In this document: positions 1-6,969 of the stretch, piece after piece
How positions within the stretch are numbered: position 1 is the stretch's first letter
How the letters are laid out: every line of letters begins with the position of its first letter
NCBI GenBank assembly: GCA_012515885.1
Contig: JAAYXN010000269.1
Location: 1-11,340 of the forward strand
From: Rhodococcus sp. (in: high G+C Gram-positive bacteria)
GTDB taxonomy: Bacteria; Actinomycetota; Actinomycetes; Mycobacteriales; Mycobacteriaceae
DNA length: 11,340 bases
Reading direction: 5' to 3'
Made by a program: the position numbers and the translations under genes
The notes under the pieces: model-generated
The model's database searches: none
Told to the model about the DNA's origin: nothing
What the model saw: the letters and a program-made list of their open reading frames with translations, nothing else

Positions 1-2501
1 ACGCGGTGCAGACGGGCACGCACCCGGCCGCGACGACCGAAGCGAACATCGCGAACATGCAGCGTCAGCTGCGTCGGCTTGGTCTCGGGCACGATCAGCG
101 TCGCAGCTTCGCCACCACCGATGTCGACTACTACCACTGGACGCAGTGGATCTTCCTGCAGATCTATGGCGCCTGGTTCGATCCGGAGCAGAAGAAGGCT
201 CGCCGCATCACCGAGCTGGAAGCCGAGTTCGCTGCCGGTACCCGTGAAGTTCCGGGCGATCGCACCTGGGATGAGCTGTCGACGTCTGAGCGCGGCGCAC
301 TGATCGACTCCTACCGTCTTGTCTACCAGTCGAATTCGGTAGTCAACTGGTGCCCAGGCCTCGGTACCGTTCTCGCTAACGAAGAGGTGACGGCGGACGG
401 CCGCAGTGAGCGCGGCAACTTCCCCGTGTTCCGTAAGCAGCTCAAGCAGTGGATGATGCGGATCACCGCATACTCCGACCGTCTCGTTGACGACCTCGAA
501 TACCTGGACTGGCCCGAGAAGGTTAAGTCCATGCAGTGCAACTGGATTGGACGCTCTTACGGTGCGCAGGTTGCGTTCGCAGCGCCCGGCGAGACCTCGA
601 TTGAGGTATTCACCACCCGCCCCGACACGCTGTTCGGTGCCACCTACGTCACCCTTGCTCCCGAACACGAGCTGGTGGACCAGATCGTCGCGGACGTGTG
701 GCCCGACGGCGTTGATGAGCGGTGGACGGGCGGCGCCGCGACACCACGCGAGGCTGTCGCCGCCTACCGCAGCGCTATTGCCGCCAAGTCTGATCTTGAG
801 CGTCAGGAAAATAAAGAGAAGACCGGCGTCTTCCTCGGTGTGTACGCGGTCAACCCGGTCAACCAGCAGCAGGTACCGGTCTTTATCGCCGACTACGTTC
901 TGACCGGTTACGGCACCGGCGCGATCATGGCGGTCCCCGGCCACGATCAGCGTGACTGGGAATTTGCGCGCGCTTTCGGCCTCGATGTGCGCGAAGTGAT
1001 TTCCGGCGGCGACATCACCGAAGCCGCCTACACCGGCGACGGTGAGCTGGTGAACTCAGGTTTCCTCGACGGCAAGAATGTCGCCGATGCGAAGGCGGCG
1101 ATCATCGCCAAGCTTGAAGCTGACGGCGCCGGAATCGGCACCATCCAGTACAAACTGCGCGACTGACTCTTCGCTCGTCAGCGCTATTGGGGCGAGCCTT
1201 TCCCCATCGTCTACGACGCTGACGGAAACGCCCACGCTCTGCCGGAAAGTGCTCTGCCCGTTGAGCTTCCGGATGTCGACGACTACGCGCCGGTGTCCTT
1301 CGACGCCGATGACGCAGGTTCTGAGCCGTCGCCGCCGCTGGCAAAAGCCACCGAATGGGTCAACCTCGAACTCGACCTGGGCGACGGCCTCCAGCACTAC
1401 ACGCGCGATATCAACGTCATGCCGCAGTGGGCAGGAAGCTCCTGGTACCAGCTGCGCTACATCGACCCCACCAACCGGGATGCGTTCTGCGACATTGAGA
1501 ACGAGCGTTACTGGACGGGTCCGCGCCCAGATATTCACGGCTCCAACGATCCCGGCGGCGTCGACCTGTATGTCGGCGGCGTCGAACATGCTGTGCTGCA
1601 CCTGCTGTACTCACGCTTTTGGCACAAGGTGCTGTTCGATCTCGGCTACGTCAGCTCCAGTGAGCCGTACCGTCGCCTGTACAACCAGGGCTACATCCAG
1701 GCGTTCGCCTACACCGATCCGCGTGGGGTGTACGTCAACGCTGACGAGGTTGTGGAGAAGGACGGCAAGTTCTTCCACGGCGACATTGAGGTGCGCCGCG
1801 AATACGGCAAGATGGGCAAGAGCCTAAAGAATGCTGTTGCGCCAGACGATATTTGCGAAGAATTCGGCGCTGACACCCTGCGTGTCTACGAAATGTCGAT
1901 GGGTCCGCTCGACACCTCACGCCCCTGGGCAACCAAGGACGTTGTGGGTGCGCAGCGCTTCCTGCAGCGGCTGTGGCGCCTCGTCGTTGACGAGGAAACC
2001 GGCGCCCTGCGGGTCACCGGGGATGAGCTGTCCGAAGACACCCTGCGTGCAGTCAACAAGGCAGTTGCTGGTGTGCGTGATGACTACGCGGGTCTGCGCG
2101 ATAACACCGCGGTCGCGAAACTCATTGAGTACACCAACTTCTTGACCAAGACCTACCCGGACGGTGCGCCGCGCGCAGCCGTCGAACCGCTGGTGTTGAT
2201 GGTGGCCCCGCTCGCCCCGCACCTTGCGGAAGAGCTGTGGGAGCGCCTGGGCCACAGCGGCTCGCTGGCGCACGGCCCCTTCCCGCAGGCCGACGACAAG
2301 TGGTTGGTCGACGAGACCGTCGAGTACCCGATTCAGGTCAACGGCAAGGTCCGCAGCCGCATCCAGGTGGCGACCGATGCTGCGCGTGAAGATGTCGAAA
2401 AGATCGCTCTCGCAGACGAAAAGATCGTGGAACTGCTCGGTGGTAATGCTCCGCGCAAGGTCATCGTTGTGCCCGGCAAGATGGTCAACGTCGTCCTCTA
2501 G
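1..2501 (+). CDS. leuS: Leucyl-tRNA synthetase, 5'-truncated by the window, interrupted by an in-frame TGA
   Basis: Class Ia aminoacyl-tRNA synthetase that charges tRNA-Leu in the cytoplasm. The reading frame is open from the window edge (first full codon at 3), so the N-terminus with the HIGH-type motif lies outside. Visible parts, in order: the class I core, the CP1 editing domain (threonine-rich TTRPDT at 612-629, GTGAIMAVPGHD with the editing Asp near 913-948), the second half of the catalytic core (RQRYWGEPFP from 1176), the KMSKS loop as KMGKS at 1809-1823, an anticodon-binding helical domain, and a C-terminal domain ending at TAG 2499-2501. The frame is broken once: codon 1164-1166 is TGA between YKLRD and LFARQRYWGEP, where LeuRS normally has Trp. 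The frame is otherwise continuous on both sides, so a single TGG-to-TGA change explains it. Identity is certain; whether the gene is truly broken or this is a sequence error is open. Confidence 0.95.
1164..1166 (+). other. In-frame TGA stop replacing a conserved Trp codon in leuS
   Basis: The codons run aaa-ctg-cgc-gac-TGA-ctc-ttc-gct-cgt-cag, giving KLRD-stop-LFARQ. The LeuRS family consensus here is KLRDW(L/G)(F/V)(S/A)RQRYW, so TGA sits in the Trp position. No shift of frame occurs. TGA also ends other genes in this window (for example at 3486-3488), so the codon is not generally reassigned to Trp. Confidence 0.95.
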
Positions 2502-2513
2502 CTGTTCGTAACT

Positions 2514-2557
2514 ATTGCCCTGCCGGTGGGTTGTGCCCACCGGCAGGGCAATTTTTG
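2514..2557 (+). terminator. Intrinsic terminator downstream of leuS
   Basis: A perfect 17-bp stem (left arm 2514-2530, right arm 2536-2552) closes a 5-base loop, TTGTG. A run of five T residues begins at 2552. It lies 12 bases after the leuS stop codon, as expected for a Rho-independent terminator, and separates leuS from the following hydrolase gene. Confidence 0.93.
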
Positions 2558-2600
2558 TGAAACGCCACGAGGATCACGCTGTGGGTTCGATACTCACCGT

Positions 2601-3488
2601 ATGAGACGTCGCACTCTTGTAGTTACAGGCGTAGCGTTTGTCGCAGCTCTTGTCGCTGCCGGACCAGTCTCGGCCGGGGGCTTCACAGTTGCGACGCCTT
2701 CGGCCCCACCGGGTTCTACTGTGCCCCACCACTATGTGGCGCTGGGTGATTCATTTAGCAACGGCATCCCAATCTTGCCGCTCGACCTGGAACAGGGATC
2801 GACGCCGCGCTGCACCCCGTCGCTGCTCAACTACCCGCACCTAGTCGCGCAAGAGTTGGGTGCCGTCAGCTTTGACGACGAAACGTGCGGCGGCGCCAAG
2901 ACGGCGAGCTTCACCAGCGGTGAGCAACCGCAATACAACGCGCTAACACCGCACACAGATCTGGTGACGGTCGGTATCGGCGGCAACGACATGGGCCTGC
3001 TCAGCCTGGGTGAGTCCTGCATCAACTTCCTCCCCGAAGGCACACCCGGCACGCGTTCCTGCGCTGACACCGCCACTGCGCACGGCGGCGATCTCTACAG
3101 TGAGAAAATCGTGGCGTTCGCCCCGCGCTACACGCAGATCGTCCACGAAATCCGGGAACGTTCCCCGCACGCCCGGATTGTCTTCGTTGGGTATCCGACC
3201 GCGATCCGCCCCGGTGGCTGCTACCCGATGCAGCCGATGTGGGCGCGCGACGCCGACTACATCCAGGCGCGGATCGACCAGATCAACGACGTCATGCGCA
3301 CTACCGTCACCGCGGCGGGCGCGGAGTACGTGAGTCTTCGTGAATCCACCGTCGGCCACGACGCGTGCGCGGTGGGCGCTGATCGGTGGCTAGAAGGACC
3401 GATCCCGTCGACGATTGCCGCGCCGCTCCACCCCAATCAGACCGGGCACGCCAATGCCGCACAGCAGGTACTGGCGCATTTGCGCTGA
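2601..3488 (+). CDS. Secreted SGNH/GDSL-family hydrolase (lipase/esterase)
   Basis: A 295-residue exported serine hydrolase, probably an esterase or lipase. A Sec signal peptide is clear: RRR at 2-4, a hydrophobic core at 6-22, and a likely cleavage after VSA at 25. SGNH blocks are in order: GDSFSNG with nucleophile Ser51, the oxyanion Gly in CGGAKT at 98, GGND with Asn129, and HPNQTGH with catalytic His277. The Asp usually three residues before that His is Ala274, so a Ser-His dyad is likely, as described for the Streptomyces scabies esterase. Six cysteines (71, 96, 140, 154, 207, 256) could form three disulfides, as in streptomycete lipases of this family. The ATG at 2601 was chosen because an upstream in-frame GTG at 2526 lies inside the leuS terminator and would put 25 polar residues before the signal peptide. 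No good Shine-Dalgarno sequence precedes 2601; a leaderless mRNA is possible. The substrate is unknown. Confidence 0.9.
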   Translation: MRRRTLVVTGVAFVAALVAAGPVSAGGFTVATPSAPPGSTVPHHYVALGDSFSNGIPILPLDLEQGSTPRCTPSLLNYPHLVAQELGAVSFDDETCGGAKTASFTSGEQPQYNALTPHTDLVTVGIGGNDMGLLSLGESCINFLPEGTPGTRSCADTATAHGGDLYSEKIVAFAPRYTQIVHEIRERSPHARIVFVGYPTAIRPGGCYPMQPMWARDADYIQARIDQINDVMRTTVTAAGAEYVSLRESTVGHDACAVGADRWLEGPIPSTIAAPLHPNQTGHANAAQQVLAHLR

Positions 3489-3494
3489 GTGCTG

Positions 3495-3899
3495 CTAGCT
3501 GTCGGCCTGGGCATCGAGGTCGTCGAAGACTTCCTGGACCACTGTCATCGCGGACAATCCGGCGGGCGCCCCGCAGTAAGCGCTGGCCTGGATGACAGCT
3601 TCAACGATTTCGGTGCGGGTCAGCCCGTTGGTGAGGGCGCCGCGCACATGACCACGGAGCTCACCGTGTGCCCGTAGCGCAATGAGCATGCCGAGGTTGA
3701 GCAGGCTGCGGCTACGTCGATCCAAACCGGGCCGATTCCAGACCGCATCCCACACATGCTCGGTCACAAATTCCTGCATGACCTGGCTGTCTGTGCCGCG
3801 GGTCCGATCGAGGGCGCGGTCGACGAACGCGTCGGACATGACTTCGCGTCGCACCCGCAGCCCCGCCTGGACCGGTGCACTGAACTCTTCATCGCTCAT
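3495..3899 (-). CDS. Carboxymuconolactone decarboxylase (CMD) family protein
   Basis: A 134-residue protein of the alpha-helical CMD family. The segment from 84 to 126 (HVRGALTNGLTRTEIVEAVI, then QASAYCGAPAG, then the VVQEVFDDL helix) matches the gamma-carboxymuconolactone decarboxylase (PcaC-type) signature, and RSRSLLNLGMLIAL at 62-75 is the conserved helix before it. PcaC acts in protocatechuate breakdown, but no other beta-ketoadipate genes are visible here, so the true substrate is unknown. The ATG at 3899 follows a GAGTGG element; a GTG 21 bases upstream (3920) is an alternative start. It follows the epimerase gene by about 36 bases and probably closes the operon. It converges with the SGNH hydrolase, with only 6 bases between the two stop codons and no obvious terminator in between. 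Confidence 0.85.
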   Translation of the reverse strand: MSDEEFSAPVQAGLRVRREVMSDAFVDRALDRTRGTDSQVMQEFVTEHVWDAVWNRPGLDRRSRSLLNLGMLIALRAHGELRGHVRGALTNGLTRTEIVEAVIQASAYCGAPAGLSAMTVVQEVFDDLDAQADS

Positions 3900-3935
3900 G
3901 CCCGCCACTCTAGGGTGCACGCTGGCCCCGTGGTT

Positions 3936-5279
3936 TTAGCCGGTAAGCAACCGGCCCGTCTGGTGCCGCAAACATTCTTCGAGGTCGGGGAACCGGAATT
4001 GGTGTCCACGGCCGTCCAGCTTTGCGGGCACGACGCGTTGACTGGCGAGCGCCAGTTCGCGTGCGCCTTCCTTGCCGAGCAGCAGCCGCGGCCCCAGGGG
4101 CGGTACTGGGATGACTGCTGGTCGCCGCAGCACCGATGCCAAGACGCGCGTGTAGTCGCTGTTGCGGACGGCATCGGGGGCGACAGCGTTGACTGGTCCA
4201 ACGAGTTCGGTGTCGATCAGCGCCCGGTGGTAGATCCCGACCAGGTCGTTGATGTCAATCCACGACAACCACTGTTTTCCGCTGCCGAGGCGTCCACCTG
4301 CACCGATCTCGAACAGTGGCCGCTGAAGTTGCAGCACACCACCCTGCGTGGATTGCACGATCCCCGTCCGCACGTTGACCACGCGCACCCCGCCCATCGT
4401 GGCCGGGTCGGTATCGGATTCCCAGTCATAGACGGTGTCAGCGAGAAAACCAGTGCCGCGTGGCGACGATTCGTCGAGGAGGCTATCGCCGCAGTCCGCG
4501 CCATAAAAACCGATCGCTGACGCGCACACAAACGTCCTCACGCTGGCGGTATCTGCGGCCACCTGTGCGAGTAGGCCGGTCGGTCCGATGCGGCTGGACC
4601 GGATTTTCGCTTTGTGCTCGCCAGTGAAACGGCCCGCGATGGACGCACCCGCCAAATGGACGACGCCGTCGACGCCGCGCAGCAACTCCAGATCGGGCGC
4701 ATCCGGGTTCCAGGTCCGTTCGTCCTCAGACTGGGCTGTGCCTCGGACCAGGCGAATCACCCGGTGACCGCCGGTGGTGAGGAACGCGCGCAGCGCCGTA
4801 CCCACCATGCCGGAGCTGCCGGTCATCGCGACGGTCAGCGGCTTCGGCTGATAGTGGCGCGCCCACTCATGGTCGGCGAGATCGTCGACAAGTTGACGGT
4901 GCCGGTAGCGGAACGTGGCGTCGAGAAATCGTCCAGGAATGCGGGTCTGCACGTGGTCGTGAACCAACGTATGACCAGGTGAAGCGTCAGTGAAGGTGTG
5001 CGTGTGCCGCCAGCGCGTCAGCTGTTTGAGTGGGCTGGATGCGCAGTAGTCAGAAAATTGGTGCCCGGGCTCGAAATAGTCGGGGTCATGCTGAGCGACC
5101 CACCTCATACGTGCAGGTAGAGAAAGAATCGCCTGTCCATCAGCGAGCGAGGACGCTTCGACGATCGGCCGCATAGGCAGCCAGGGTGGAGCGAGCCGCG
5201 TCAAGGCGCCCGGCCGACTGTGCCAGGCAAATACGGCGTCCCGAGGCGCCGGGACCGTCCGGGTGACATCAAGTCCCAT
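3936..5279 (-). CDS. TIGR01777-type epimerase with N-terminal SRPBCC domain
   Basis: A 447-residue two-domain protein. Residues 1 to about 145 look like an SRPBCC (START-like) ligand-binding domain, a known fusion for actinobacterial members of this family. A Rossmann NAD(P)-binding domain follows, with TGSSGMVG at 153-160, HLAGASI at 208-214 and SAIGFYG at 254-260. The C-terminal stretch with LASQRVVPAKL and FRFPDLEECL (411-437) is the DUF1731 tail. Homologues (YfcH type) are called NAD-dependent epimerase/dehydratases, but their substrate is not established. The ATG at 5279 overlaps the preceding gene's stop as TGATG, suggesting translational coupling. A GTG directly before it (5282) is an alternative, giving a GTGA overlap and one extra residue. 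Two tandem TA-rich features are absent; the gene resembles its neighbours in base use. Confidence 0.9.
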   Translation of the reverse strand: MGLDVTRTVPAPRDAVFAWHSRPGALTRLAPPWLPMRPIVEASSLADGQAILSLPARMRWVAQHDPDYFEPGHQFSDYCASSPLKQLTRWRHTHTFTDASPGHTLVHDHVQTRIPGRFLDATFRYRHRQLVDDLADHEWARHYQPKPLTVAMTGSSGMVGTALRAFLTTGGHRVIRLVRGTAQSEDERTWNPDAPDLELLRGVDGVVHLAGASIAGRFTGEHKAKIRSSRIGPTGLLAQVAADTASVRTFVCASAIGFYGADCGDSLLDESSPRGTGFLADTVYDWESDTDPATMGGVRVVNVRTGIVQSTQGGVLQLQRPLFEIGAGGRLGSGKQWLSWIDINDLVGIYHRALIDTELVGPVNAVAPDAVRNSDYTRVLASVLRRPAVIPVPPLGPRLLLGKEGARELALASQRVVPAKLDGRGHQFRFPDLEECLRHQTGRLLTG

Positions 5280-5500
5280 CACTCGACCGTAGCGCGGAAC
5301 GACAACTGGCGGGAGGCCAATTCTTCCCGAAGGATGCGGATCGCTTTGGGCCCGACGCCATGAATCGCGAGGAGCTGCTTCTCGGATGTGCCCGTCAGAT
5401 CGGCGTAGGTGACGTAGCCGTGCACGGCCAGTTCGCGTCGCGCCACTTTGCCGATGGCCGTAGTCAATTCAGAAGCGGTAGCCGAATCAGACTCACTCAT
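5279..5500 (-). CDS. Small helix-hairpin-helix DNA-binding-like protein
   Basis: A 73-residue protein. The core VHGYVTYADLTGTSEKQLL followed by AIHGVGPKAIRILREEL has the helix-hairpin-helix layout, with the GVGPKA hairpin typical of non-specific DNA binding. It resembles the short HhH proteins that look like the RNA polymerase alpha C-terminal domain and are often annotated as DNA-binding proteins. No enzymatic domain is present. The frame stays open upstream to 5659, but those residues (many Arg, Cys, Thr) run back into a terminator hairpin, so I chose the ATG at 5500, preceded by GAGAAG very close to the start. ATG 5527 is an alternative. It is the first gene of the three-gene operon. The role is unknown. 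Confidence 0.72.
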   Translation of the reverse strand: MSESDSATASELTTAIGKVARRELAVHGYVTYADLTGTSEKQLLAIHGVGPKAIRILREELASRQLSFRATVE

Positions 5501-5637
5501 CTTCTCGACAGTAATGCGCGCCCGCATGCGACGTGTGGGAGTGGCGGTGTCAAGCGAACTTTCGTCGTCGCCATGATGAACGCGGGTTGCCGTTCGCGCG
5601 GATTTTCCTCTATCCCAAGGTTTCTCCACAGGTGTGG

Positions 5638-5685
5638 AAAAACATGCACAACGCGCCACTCCTGTAACAGGAGAGGCGCGTTGTG
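5638..5685 (-). terminator. Intrinsic terminator downstream of the DUF4193 gene
   Basis: Arms 5647-5657 and 5675-5685 form an 11-bp stem, continued after one A/A mismatch by 6 bp (5659-5664 with 5668-5673) around a TAA loop. On the minus strand it is followed, after four bases, by five T residues (A run at 5638-5642 on the plus strand). It lies 20 bases past the stop of the DUF4193 gene and isolates that gene from the HhH operon. Confidence 0.85.
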
Positions 5686-5704
5686 TCAGCGAGGAGTCGC
5701 TAGA

Positions 5705-5998
5705 TCAGGCGCAGTCCTTGCAGATCATTTCTTTCTCACTGGCAAGGTTGGTGCGGTGCTGGACGAGGAAGCAGCTGGTACAGGTGAACTCGTCGGCCTG
5801 TTTGGGGAGCACCTTGACTGTCAGTTCTTCACCGGAGAGATCGGCGCCGGGCAGTTCGAAGGACTCAACAACGTCGGTTTCCTCAACGTCAGCAGTTGCT
5901 GATTGCGCCTCGGTGCGGCGAACCTTCAATGCTTCGAGGGAATCCTCGCTGATTTCGTCCTCAACTGTGGTGCGTGGTGCGTCGTAGTCAGTAGGCAT
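5705..5998 (-). CDS. DUF4193 family zinc-ribbon-like protein
   Basis: A 97-residue soluble acidic protein of the actinobacterial DUF4193 family. The N-terminal half is charged and probably disordered (VEDEISEDSLEALKVRR at 12-28). The C-terminus carries two CxxC pairs, C73/C76 in FTCTSCFLVQHR and C93/C96 in ICKDCA, a layout that suits a zinc ribbon. The function is unknown. In mycobacteria the homologue lies near dut (dUTPase), but no dut is visible in this window. The start is supported by an unusually strong Shine-Dalgarno sequence five bases upstream of ATG. It appears monocistronic, with its own terminator downstream and about 200 bases of leader and promoter region upstream. High and constitutive expression is plausible but not shown. 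Confidence 0.9.
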   Translation of the reverse strand: MPTDYDAPRTTVEDEISEDSLEALKVRRTEAQSATADVEETDVVESFELPGADLSGEELTVKVLPKQADEFTCTSCFLVQHRTNLASEKEMICKDCA

Positions 5999-6003
5999 GT
6001 GAT

Positions 6004-6015
6004 CTCCTCCTCCTC
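6004..6015 (-). promoter_or_regulatory. Strong, repeated Shine-Dalgarno of the DUF4193 gene
   Basis: Read on the minus strand, the sequence before ATG is GAGGAGGAGGAG followed by ATCAC. It contains overlapping copies of the anti-16S complement GGAGG at good spacing and is the strongest ribosome binding site in the window. Confidence 0.85.
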
Positions 6016-6035
6016 ACTGTGATCAGCTCAAGGCT

Positions 6036-6056
6036 GGGCTCGATTTCGTAGAGCCC
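6036..6056 (-). promoter_or_regulatory. Inverted repeat in the DUF4193 leader region
   Basis: GGGCTC at 6036-6041 and GAGCCC at 6051-6056 form a 6-bp inverted repeat with a 9-base spacer. It lies about 40-60 bases upstream of the DUF4193 start. It could be a leader hairpin or an operator; no regulator is identified. Confidence 0.35.
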
Positions 6057-6086
6057 GTGCAGGCCGTTGGGCTGCGCCTGCCGTCG

Positions 6087-6136
6087 CTCGTTTGGTTGGT
6101 TACGTGCACTCGTTTGGTTGATGACGTGCTCGTTTA
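6087..6136. repeat. Tandem direct repeats in the intergenic region between the SDR and DUF4193 genes
   Basis: Two copies of ctcgtttggttgNNNacgtg (6087-6106 and 6109-6128) are followed by a partial third copy, ctcgttta (6129-6136). The period is 22 then 20 bases, or about two helical turns. They lie about 90-140 bases upstream of the DUF4193 start, a position suited to an activator or repressor site. The rest of the interval 6137-6197 shows no gene. Confidence 0.6.
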
Positions 6137-6197
6137 GCATGACAACGCATCGAAGGGTGTTTTTGTGCCCAAACCCAGAAAATCTTGTCGAACTGTG

Positions 6198-6869
6198 TCA
6201 ACGGACTCGCAGCACAATTTCGACGGGGTGGGCGCCTGCGGGGGTTTCGATGGCGGTCCGCACCGCCCTGGCCACGGTCGATGCCGTTAAATAGCGTTCG
6301 GGTCGGTAGTCGTCACCTTCGTGGGCGACGATTGCACGTTGCATGTCGGTATCGATCCTTCCGGGGTGGATCGAGGTCACTCGCAGGGTTGGTTCTTCGC
6401 CGCGTAGGGCGTCACCGAAGGCGCGGAGGGCGAATTTGCTGGCGGCGTAGGAGCCCCATCCTGGGTTGGCGCGTAGGCCTGCGCCCGAGTTGATGAGGAC
6501 GATGTGCCCGCTAGCGGCGCGCAGCGCGGGCAGTAGTAGTCGGGTGAGGTCGGCGACGGCGAACACGTTGGTCTCGAAGGTGCGTCGCCACTGGTCGACG
6601 CCTGATTCGGCGATGGTGCCGAGTTCTGCGACGCCTGCGTTGTGGACGAGGACATCGAGCCGGTCGATGGATGCGGTGGCTTCAGCGAGGGCATCGGGGT
6701 CGGTGAGGGCCACTGGCCAGGGCTGTGCGCTGGGGATTTCCGCGGTGATCTCGGTGAGTGATTCGGGTGTGCGGGCCCCGAGGATCAGATCGTGGGTGGG
6801 GGCAAGTTCGCGAGCGATCGCAGCCCCCAGGCCGCGACTCGCTCCAGTAATGAGGGCTGTGGGACGCAT
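6198..6869 (-). CDS. Short-chain dehydrogenase/reductase (SDR)
   Basis: A 223-residue cytoplasmic NAD(P)-dependent oxidoreductase of the classical SDR family. The cofactor motif TGASRGLG is at 8-15, the structural NAG at 77-79, and the catalytic Ser128, Tyr141 and Lys145 (YAASK) are present and correctly spaced. HPGRIDTDM at 168-176 is the usual segment after the active site. Length is slightly short for the family but complete. Arg33 after strand 2 (LGART) suggests NADPH preference, an inference. The substrate cannot be predicted. The gene stands alone: the DUF305 gene upstream is isolated by a GC-rich hairpin. No Shine-Dalgarno is visible before the ATG; TAACCT six bases upstream (plus-strand 6876-6881) fits an actinobacterial -10 box, so the mRNA may be leaderless. 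Confidence 0.88.
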   Translation of the reverse strand: MRPTALITGASRGLGAAIARELAPTHDLILGARTPESLTEITAEIPSAQPWPVALTDPDALAEATASIDRLDVLVHNAGVAELGTIAESGVDQWRRTFETNVFAVADLTRLLLPALRAASGHIVLINSGAGLRANPGWGSYAASKFALRAFGDALRGEEPTLRVTSIHPGRIDTDMQRAIVAHEGDDYRPERYLTASTVARAVRTAIETPAGAHPVEIVLRVR

Positions 6870-6875
6870 ACCGCG

Positions 6876-6881
6876 AGGTTA
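6876..6881 (-). promoter_or_regulatory. Candidate -10 box for a leaderless SDR transcript
   Basis: TAACCT on the minus strand matches TAnnnT and ends six bases before the ATG, placing transcription start at or next to the start codon. No convincing -35 was found. Confidence 0.3.
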
Positions 6882-6925
6882 GCCGGGGGTGGTGGGATGG
6901 GGTCGATGGTTGATGTTGCCAACCC

Positions 6926-6959
6926 CCGCCGGCGCCCCGGAAACCCGAGGCGCCGGCGG
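6926..6959 (-). terminator. GC-rich hairpin downstream of the DUF305 gene
   Basis: An 11-bp perfect stem (6926-6936 with 6949-6959) is extended by 3 bp after one mismatch, around an AAAC loop. It begins 10 bases after the stop codon of the DUF305 gene. The following minus-strand sequence has only a weak T content, so it is a U-poor terminator of the kind common in high-GC bacteria, or a mRNA-stabilising hairpin. Confidence 0.7.
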
Positions 6960-6969
6960 AATAGCGTCA

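Noticed and set aside
1164..2501. TGA reassigned to Trp in this organism
   Set aside because: Other genes here end naturally in TGA (SGNH hydrolase, small ORF, first CNNM gene, SDR, kinase) and use TGG for Trp, so general recoding is excluded.
2526..2600. N-terminal extension of the SGNH hydrolase from GTG 2526
   Set aside because: It lies inside the leuS terminator hairpin and would bury the signal peptide behind 25 polar residues.
3756..4520. Plus-strand ORF of 254 codons opposite the epimerase
   Set aside because: No recognisable domain; it is antisense to a gene with clear family motifs and arises from high-GC codon bias.
5501..5659. N-terminal extension of the helix-hairpin-helix protein
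   Set aside because: The extra residues are low in family character and their coding sequence runs back into the terminator of the DUF4193 gene.
6140..6185. Terminator after the SDR gene
   Set aside because: The GGGT...ACCC pairing around the T-rich stretch is only about four base pairs and too weak to call.
6067..6294. Plus-strand ORF of 75 codons across the DUF4193 upstream repeats
   Set aside because: It crosses the tandem repeats and overlaps the end of the SDR gene, has no ribosome binding site and no recognisable features.
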